Shown in pieces: positions 56,637-64,000 of a stretch of 64,000 nucleotides of DNA. Every line of letters starts with the position of its first letter. Position 1 is the first letter of the stretch. Under the pieces are notes generated by a model. The model saw nothing but the letters and a program-made list of their open reading frames with translations, was not told the DNA's origin and made no database searches. The stretch is from Notospermus geniculatus. Its lineage: Eukaryota > Nemertea > Pilidiophora > Heteronemertea > Lineidae. The position numbers were made by a program, and so were the translations under genes. Where the stretch lies: assembly GCA_002633025.1 (NCBI GenBank), contig NMRB01000829.1:183817-247816 (forward strand), given 5' to 3'.

Positions 56637-59600
56637 ATTAACTGCTGATGTAAACGTCAGACTTACCTAGACTATCTTGGCCACGTCAGTTATATGTAGA
56701 TTTCATATACAGGTATATCCACAGTAATAAAGGAATTATTGGCAATCAAGTTTTTGTTCAACATACAAAACCCGATGGTTCCTTTTGTCATGGTTCTGCA
56801 GAAAGCATCGTGATACCCTTTCTTTATCAAGGAGTACTTGAAAGGCCTAATTTGAATCAAATTCAAAACAGACAGACCATTAGAAGAGCTTTCCGACCAA
56901 GCAACTCAATCAGTGATAGAAGTAGGATCACATCTTCTGTACCCTGCCTTTATGAAAGACTCTGAACGGAGGTTTAAACTTCCTGGGATGTTGCATCCAT
57001 ACTGGCGACGGAGGGTTACACAAAGATGGTCTGAAAAAATTGGTCCAATTTGACTGGAGTAAAGTCAGATGCCATTGTCTAATCGAAGAACAAGCGTATC
57101 CGGTGAGAATCTAGGATTTCAGATTATCAAGTAGGTATCCGTCACCATCAGCTTTGTTGAGAATGGTTTGAGGTATCCGTCGAATATGATACGACAATCG
57201 TTCAAAATCGATAGTGCACAATGTAAAAGACCGGAAACAAATGTGTAGTTGTGGTTTCCAGATAATGATTCTGGACCTAGGCACCGTTGTCGTTCAGACT
57301 AATACATTCAATTCGAACACCTGTTGTCTGGAACGTCCAGGCAAGCACTATATAAGTCAATAAGCTCAACTGGGTATTATTTCTTGACAGTCGCATTGGC
57401 TGCAATATTGTGTCAGAGCAAATTGCAATGGAAATTATTGACGAGAGTAGGATGCATAGTTGCTGCCTCGTTAAATGGGAGTGCCCGACTTCGGAGCATT
57501 GAACCTCTCTCTGACACGGCGAGTTGCGAAATTTTAATGTGCCGGTGCAGAGAACCGCTGTCAAGAGATTTGCCCATCTATATCATGAATGGTTAAACCA
57601 TCCACCAGAGATAATTGGAGCACTTGGTTCATCTGTGCCACAAACTTTGACCACTCCATGATGTCATCTCCGAATGACCAAACTGCAATCGCTTCCGAAT
57701 CCTCCATTCCAATAAGAATCATTGTTCTGAGGTAATCAGCGGGTCTTAGCGCTCGTTTTCTCCGTCACACCCCACACGAACTCATAGGGAGCGAGAACTG
57801 AAAACCATTGATTACCTCACGATGACAAGAACTACAGACTACCTCATCAAACTTCCAACTTCTTTCAATGAAAGGCGTCTCTGGACTTCGACAGTAACTG
57901 ACCATCAAATTGCACGCACCTGTACAATAACAAACATATTACCTATGGATATCACCAAAGTGCAAATGTTGCGAAATGGTTTTTGCTCAGAATTGATGAA
58001 TAGCCTAGTATCTGTCATTCCAATCATGTTCAAATGGCAAACCTGTTTTTATGTCCTAGGATGGGCAAACAAAACTGCATGTATAACCTAGGCTTGGCAA
58101 GATAACGCTGGCCAATTAATCAAGCAGAAATGATTGCAGGAAGCTTGTTTGCTGGTTGCGAGGGCTGTGGAACGATACAGCAGATTGTTGAATCGATCTC
58201 CGTATGCAGTTTACTAGCTCATAATGTAGATGGCGAAAACGACTAGAGATTCCCTCGACTGTCGGTTTGCCAACAACGGAGTACTGAATGCTCACTCTGA
58301 CCAGGAAGGAAGAAGCGACTCCCTGGTTTTTGTGTTTCAAAGGTGATTCCCGTCCAGTTCTGTCCACCTTTGGTAAAACATGCTGCCCTTGTCTCTCTGC
58401 GAACTGTGTAACGAAGCAAGAAGTTGTCCACTGATCTGTTAGTTGCATGCATGATTGTATACACCAAGGACCATCATTGCTAATTGATGTGAAAGTTTCG
58501 GAACCGATGAACCGTCGGATGAGTTAGCAAGGGATCTATCGGACTTATATGAACCATTTTGTGAACAGTCGATCAAGTGAACCACAGCAAGTGACCTATG
58601 ACCCAACGGAACAGTGACCCTTTCGGACCTTCAGATTACCGGAGATGTCCGATTGATGGACTCTCGCATTTGTCGTGTGTAGGGCACGGCCTAGATAAAA
58701 CGTCACCTGTCCCGAAATGGTTGCGTCCGTCCAATTAAAAAAGTTGTGTTGGTCATGTGACTTGGAGTAGCCAATCATGAAGGTCAATACTGTCCGTATC
58801 CCATTTGCATTCAGTGATTGGCCGCAGGCGTTTGTTGTTGGAAGGTTAGGACTGACGCCTTAACTTATTGAATCAATTATTCAACACCTCGCTGACTGGA
58901 CAAAGTGTCTCCCCAACTGGATAGCGATAGCCTTTTGATCAGGCTTATCTTGTATTTTTCAGTAGTTGCCCATTCTACCGACAATCATCGGAATTCGAGA
59001 TTAGCTCCATCTCCAAGACTGTTGTGAATAATGATTTACAGTACGAGGTCTTTGAAGTTAACATTTACACATTCATGTTGTATGAATGATAGAACTCGTG
59101 CTGCAGAGAAAGGAAAAAAGAAAACACCTGATATTTTCAACACTACGAGAGAACGTCAGGCAAGAACATTCCAGTCTTCAACTTTACATCGAATACACAT
59201 GCGCAATGTTTATTAAAAGTACTTTCTTTCACGAGGTAGAATTTGAAATTGCATTGAACGAGGAGAATTCGACTTTGAGGAATGTAGCCAAACGTAGAAG
59301 ACATGTTTTATTGGTCCATGATGATGCTTTAACTAGATGCTTTTTTAGATAAAAATCACAAACAGTACGAAGTTCGTAAAAGAGCTCGGACTAAATTCGA
59401 CATCCTAGGCCTTCAGGAGTACCCCCTTTAGGAGTCAGGACTTCTAACACGTCCAGTCATTGGAATATTGGCCATCCAAATACCAAGGAATCAAAATTAA
59501 CTTGAAAAATCAACTACGATCTTGTCAAAGCGGTCCACGTCGCGATATCGACGAAAGTCATTGGGTCGAAAATGAGAAAACGTGGTTGACATTTGGATGG

Positions 59601-61670
59601 AAATGTTAATTATTTTGATGTACCATCAAAAGGATTCCTAGATCAGTGGTCGCATGAGGAGAACCAATGCTATTAAGCTAATGGGAAGTGGGCAACTACC
59701 CAGCCGAGAAAACCATTACCAAGTTTATAGTGCTCACTCGATCAAACTCCCCTTGAAGCCTTGCCCTCCGAATGAACCATCGACAAAGAAACTTGATTTC
59801 TTATACTGTTTCTCTTGATCAAAAGCCACGAGTCATTTTTCCCTTCTATTTTCTCCACAGAGGGCAGAAACCTTTCGCCACACGCGAAGTTAAGATTACG
59901 TCTCCTCTAGAGTATATTTTGTGTTTTCATTTACATTGGTATATTTTCCCCAAGTGACGTGAATGAGGTCGCTAAGTGTTTGACTCCGATTAGACACCTG
60001 CTTTAGTGACGCCGGTATGACCACAGAGGTGCAATGCTGCTTCCCCCAACTAACAGAAGTACTCGGGAAAAAAGAGAACGTACATTGGAAGAGGATATAT
60101 CTTTCTGTTGTGTTTTTCTTTGGAAACAACAGTTTCCTGTTGTTTCAGATTTTTTTTTCTACAGCTTGCACGTGAAAGTCCTGGTAGACATGCTCGTTTT
60201 CTTGTAGATAAGAACAGCCGCCCTCCGGTGTAAAAAGATAGTATCGCCTTCACGATCGGGGGAGGGCACTCAACTGGGATATCAGCCTTCTACTCTACAC
60301 TTTGTGGAATGAGTTGCACAAAATAAAACGATTACGTCAATTTACCATACTCCTTGGCCTTTGATCAGCAGTTCACCATGGCGGGCGGAGAAGTAGGAGG
60401 ACGTTGCAAACTGTAACCCTATTTTACGGCATCGATATTAACATCGTTGAAATCCCCTTAGAGGGTCTTATCGATTCACACCCCTTGACTGCACAGTAAA
60501 GGTGAATACCGGTGTCTTCGGTAACCCAAGATGCATGAGGCTACTTCTGGATCAGAAAAGCTGTAATTCTTTTTGTTCACAATCACCAAATGCCTCTCGA
60601 CAGAGCTTGCTTATGTACAATCACAACCTACATGTACTATTACAACAAGCCTAGGATGAGTCGCAATAACAAGCTCGTTAATCATAGGCCTTTCAACTTA
60701 TAGGCCTACGACCGGCTGTGTCAATTTCACTTCATCGATCTCACTCGATGGAAGCACCTGCCGTGACAACCTATTGGTAGGAGTCATTAATCTTTGGTCC
60801 TAGGCCCGACCGTTGCAGTTGATATCCGTGTTCGATTTGAATGAACTGACATCCCATCTGTCACATCCCATATGTCTAACAACGATGCCCTCGGCCCAAG
60901 CGTTTAATTCCATGTCATATAGTTCATATAACCTGGAGTACTAAAATAAACCCTGCATTGATGGCAGAAAAATTGACGCATATCAAAAGACGAGAGGCAG
61001 GGTCGCCATGTTGGCTGGTAGAATCATACGTACCTATGACCGCCAAGAGGTCCTGAAAACAGACCACGACCACTGATTGGCTGGCTAGTTTGGCGCCAAT
61101 CTTCTAAACACGCACTAGAGACGCCAATTGGTCATCTTGAGAACTGCTTAACAGAATGATGCTATTATAATGAATTATCTCAAAATCTGACAGATGACAC
61201 CCAAGGGAAGGGACATTAAGCATTTTCAAGTGAAGGTAATGTAAGTTTTCTTACCAAGGACGACTTAGATAGACCGTGAGCTCATATCTAATCCACACAA
61301 AAATCTGGTATCTCGCTCCAAACTTAAGACGGCGTCATCTCGTAAAAATGATTTACTCAGATGTCTTGTTAATATTGACATGATGGAAATAAATGTATCC
61401 AACTCTCTCAGGAATAGCTCCACATATTAACCGGTATATTATCTGGTTAAGTAATGGTGCCTAATACGTTTGGGACGGCAGCCGGGACCTAAACTGTTGG
61501 CACAGTAATTATACCCAATCATAACGTGTTCTTTGGAGCCGATACGGAACTGAACGGAGAGATTTGCAGTATGATCTCGCCCTCTCTCTTAGCTGACAAA
61601 TTCCATGTTTCAGTGAGGAATAATCCCATGTTATGCTGCACTGATTTGTATTCTATGTGATATATTGTTT
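56637..61670. other. long stretch without a recognisable gene
   Basis: Only short open frames with no splice logic or motif. No clear inverted-repeat element was noticed. It may hold regulatory or intronic DNA of a gene beyond the right edge. Confidence 0.35.
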
Positions 61671-61671
61671 T

Positions 61672-61760
61672 TTCCAGGCTGCCGGGTGCGGGTCGCGAAC
61701 CCATCTACCACGGGCAGTTGGAATGTAAGCCGGGCGCTAAGCGCACGGTCATCAAGTAAA
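61672..61760 (-). mobile_element. possible tRNA-like SINE head
   Basis: The minus strand holds TGGGTTCGCGACCCGC (B-box like) after GCGCTTAGCGCCCGGCTTAC. There is no full cloverleaf, so it is not a working tRNA. Confidence 0.3.
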
Positions 61761-62775
61761 TCCTACGGTAGGTGGGTTAGGTCGTGCCATATACATTTGG
61801 AACTGGGATAAAGTGCCCCGGTAAAGTGCATGTCACGCTACGCTTTTTTGCTTCGTCAACTGTGATAATCACTGCGACTCTTCCACCTTCGCACCTCTGC
61901 TTCTTGCCATGACAAAGAAAGAGTTTCGACGCTGTTCTTTTTCCGATATAAAACTTTCGACTAAACTTCAAGTTGCTAAGCACTTTTGCAAATGAACCCT
62001 TTTGAAGCTTCGATGAACGAAAAACCACAGATAGTTCTAAAAGGATTCCTCTCAGTTCATTTCAAGTGTTTGAGTTGTGAACCGAACGGAGATTGATAAA
62101 ATATTGCATTGTTCATGACATCCTTCCTTAGAAATCAAGTTTTGTTAAGTTAATTGACTAAAAGGGAAGTGTAGCCAATTGCTGTCGTTTCGACGTTCAC
62201 AAGGCAGATATCATACTCACCTATGTTAATTTACGAGGTGATAATGTAAGATGTAACTTGATAATAGATATACTGTACAATGTATACTAATACTATTCCA
62301 TATGATGAAATCAAACGCAAAATTGCAAAATGACAATCAATGAAACAGTAACAGAAGTCAGGAACAGGTGTTTTTTGTCGATGCCTATGCATAAACACTT
62401 GCTGATATCGAATAGCTCTCCATTACAACATGGATTGTTCCTTACTTAACTATTATTACAATGTATTAGGACCCTCAAACATCTGCAAACGAATCGATTG
62501 AGTGGTGGAATCCAACGTACATACATGTATACGTGACATATGTAGATGAGTGCAAATTTATTCAGAATGCATACGAACTACCTAAAAAATACATTGCTTT
62601 AAAAATCAACCGATCCCGAGCTGGAGGAAACGTCTCAGTTCTCTGAAATTTCAACTGAACGCGACCAAAGCATGACGTACGTAATTCATAAATAACGTAT
62701 ACTTTGGGCGGGTGAAAAAACCGAGTTCATTCTTTTTTACGCTGCAACAATTTTTCTACATTCTTTGTCACGATA

Positions 62776-63223
62776 TAGTTCTCATCATAAATACAGTTAG
62801 TATGCGAATGACTAAATGTAGACGAACATATCCAGAAATAGCGCCGTTTTTAAGATAGTCCTAACGTCTGACTCGTACTCGTATTGCTATTTTTAGAATC
62901 TGCTGCACGCTAATACAGAGTCAGATGATGAGTAACCGAAGAACCAGATTTTGGTTCTACGTCATCAGCATGATCAGATCACGGATTGGTGGTTCCCGAA
63001 TAGTTCTCATCATAAATACAGTTAGTATGCGAATGACTAAATGTAAACGAACATATCCAGAAATAGCGCCGTTTTTAAGATAGTCCTAACGTCTGACACG
63101 TACTTGTATTGCTATTTTTAGAATCTGCTGCACGCTAATACAGAGTCAGATGATGAGTAACCGAAGAACCAGATTTTGGTTCTACGTCATCAGCATGATC
63201 AGATCACGGACTGGTGGTTCCCG
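62776..63223. repeat. 225-bp tandem duplication (two copies)
   Basis: 62776-63000 and 63001-63223 differ at only a few bases. Both start TAGTTCTCATCATAAATACA and end GATTGGTGGTTCCCG or GACTGGTGGTTCCCG. Confidence 0.9.
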
Positions 63224-63248
63224 TATCACGTGACCTCAAACTGTAAAG

Positions 63249-63365
63249 ATGGCGATGCTGTGCATTCGCCGATTCGGCTTTTCGAAAGGAATATTTTTCG
63301 TGATTTTGATAACAAATTGCGGTTTTCTTAAGGTTTGTCTGGCTAAGATTGAACAGAGAGCGTGA
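63249..63365 (+). CDS. possible first exon of a type II membrane protein running off the window
   Basis: AAGATGGCG after CACGTGAC looks like a promoter/start region with an E-box and a YY1-like site. The frame gives MAMLCIRRFGFSK then a hydrophobic GIFFVILITNCGFL, the layout of a Golgi-type signal anchor. A donor AAG|gtttgt follows at about 63332; without splicing a stop comes at 63363. Short, no homology claimed. Confidence 0.3.
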   Translation: MAMLCIRRFGFSKGIFFVILITNCGFLKVCLAKIEQRA

Positions 63366-64000
63366 TTGCGAGTGTAGCTGGTTGAAACAGCTAGTAAAAT
63401 GCCTGAGAGCAGCGTTGTCAAGTGATACGATTGCCGTGCACTAAATGTATTCAAAACACGACCTGGAGATGGACGGACCAATCAAAATAGACCCCCCGCG
63501 ATAGGCTTCATCTGACTCTTGTTGCGGCCGTCAGTTCTGCAAATGAGCAACAGGAGGCAGTGTTCGGACTATTTTTAAGATGGCTTACCATCTTTTCAAG
63601 TGAAATTTCCGGCATTGCCAGGTATTTTTATTCCTCATCAGTTAAATACGGTCTAACAAGGTTGAAGTATTTTCCATAAATATTGGATAAACCATATGAT
63701 ACAGGGCACTAAATACCACTCGCTAATTTCAAAAATTGTACAGGTCATAGTCAGGTAAATGTGCACACGGTTTTTTTAACCCACTTGACATAAGCATTTT
63801 TAAACATGTGCACTCTAAATGTTCCATGTCCCAAACCTCTGGGGTATGTAGCACAATGAATGTGAAAGATTTATTCACAGAGATTATAATGGACCACATT
63901 TAATCACAAAATATAATTAAAGCGAATCGACAGTCGTTTTGTAAACAGAAGGATGACGTTTGTAAACATTGCCCTCACAGCCAATCAGAATGCAGGAAAT

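Noticed and set aside
1-64000. CRISPR arrays, bacterial operons, phage or integron structures
   Set aside because: None seen; the sequence is a spliced animal genome and the direct repeats are minisatellites.

Overview
The window is nuclear DNA of an animal. It shows spliced genes with GT-AG introns, a canonical eukaryotic tRNA, many small inverted-repeat (MITE-like) elements, tRNA-derived SINEs and a LINE relic. The constant TACATGTACATGTA and TAGGCCTA words, the GGTCAAAGGTCAAGG-type repeats and the gene families fit a marine invertebrate, most likely a deuterostome such as a lancelet or echinoderm. The species cannot be fixed from this sequence. Two single-base Ns (20902, 26334) and one 86-bp gap (2068-2153) each lie beside near-identical duplicate sequence, which suggests a draft assembly of a very heterozygous genome.

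Layout. 1-6.4 kb: the 3' part of a plus-strand coiled-coil gene, interrupted by a 1-kb repeated block carrying a copied exon. 9.3-18.4 kb: a complete six-exon minus-strand gene for a 610-residue disordered protein that I do not recognise; all exon phases agree, and a tRNA-Pro(TGG) gene lies in its third intron. 19.9-23.3 kb: a five-exon divergent rhodopsin-like GPCR. 24.4-27.7 kb (minus): a seven-exon ZU5-UPA-like gene. 33.0-37.2 kb (plus): a guanylate-binding-protein-like GTPase running into a ZU5 exon that is cut off after about 30 bp. 37.17-39.43 kb: a patchwork of a TRP-channel fragment joined to a partial GPCR copy. 40.9-44.2 kb (minus): a second ZU5-UPA-like gene with the same seven-exon structure. 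47.8-49.7 kb (plus): a fourth ZU5 gene, here with an intact ZU5 exon. 52.3-56.6 kb: two convergent, single-exon ankyrin/TRP-type channels, one of which ends in a frameshift. 56.6-64 kb holds little that I can identify except a 225-bp tandem duplication and a possible first exon of a type II membrane protein.

Together: 21.6-29.7 kb and 37.7-45.5 kb are a collinear duplication (GPCR 3' part, ZU5 gene, flanks). The four ZU5 genes share a roughly 50-residue module in the exon before ZU5, with the same intron phase, so they are one local family. In the two ZU5-UPA-like proteins, the place where FIIND-type (ZU5-UPA) domains of PIDD/NLRP1/CARD8 self-cleave at His-Phe|Ser reads His-Phe-Cys. The strongest candidate for something undescribed is this locus: a GBP-like GTPase fused to ZU5, next to ZU5-UPA-like proteins that lack a death domain. 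All exon models are by-eye splice predictions checked by reading phase only; no alignment or database search was run.
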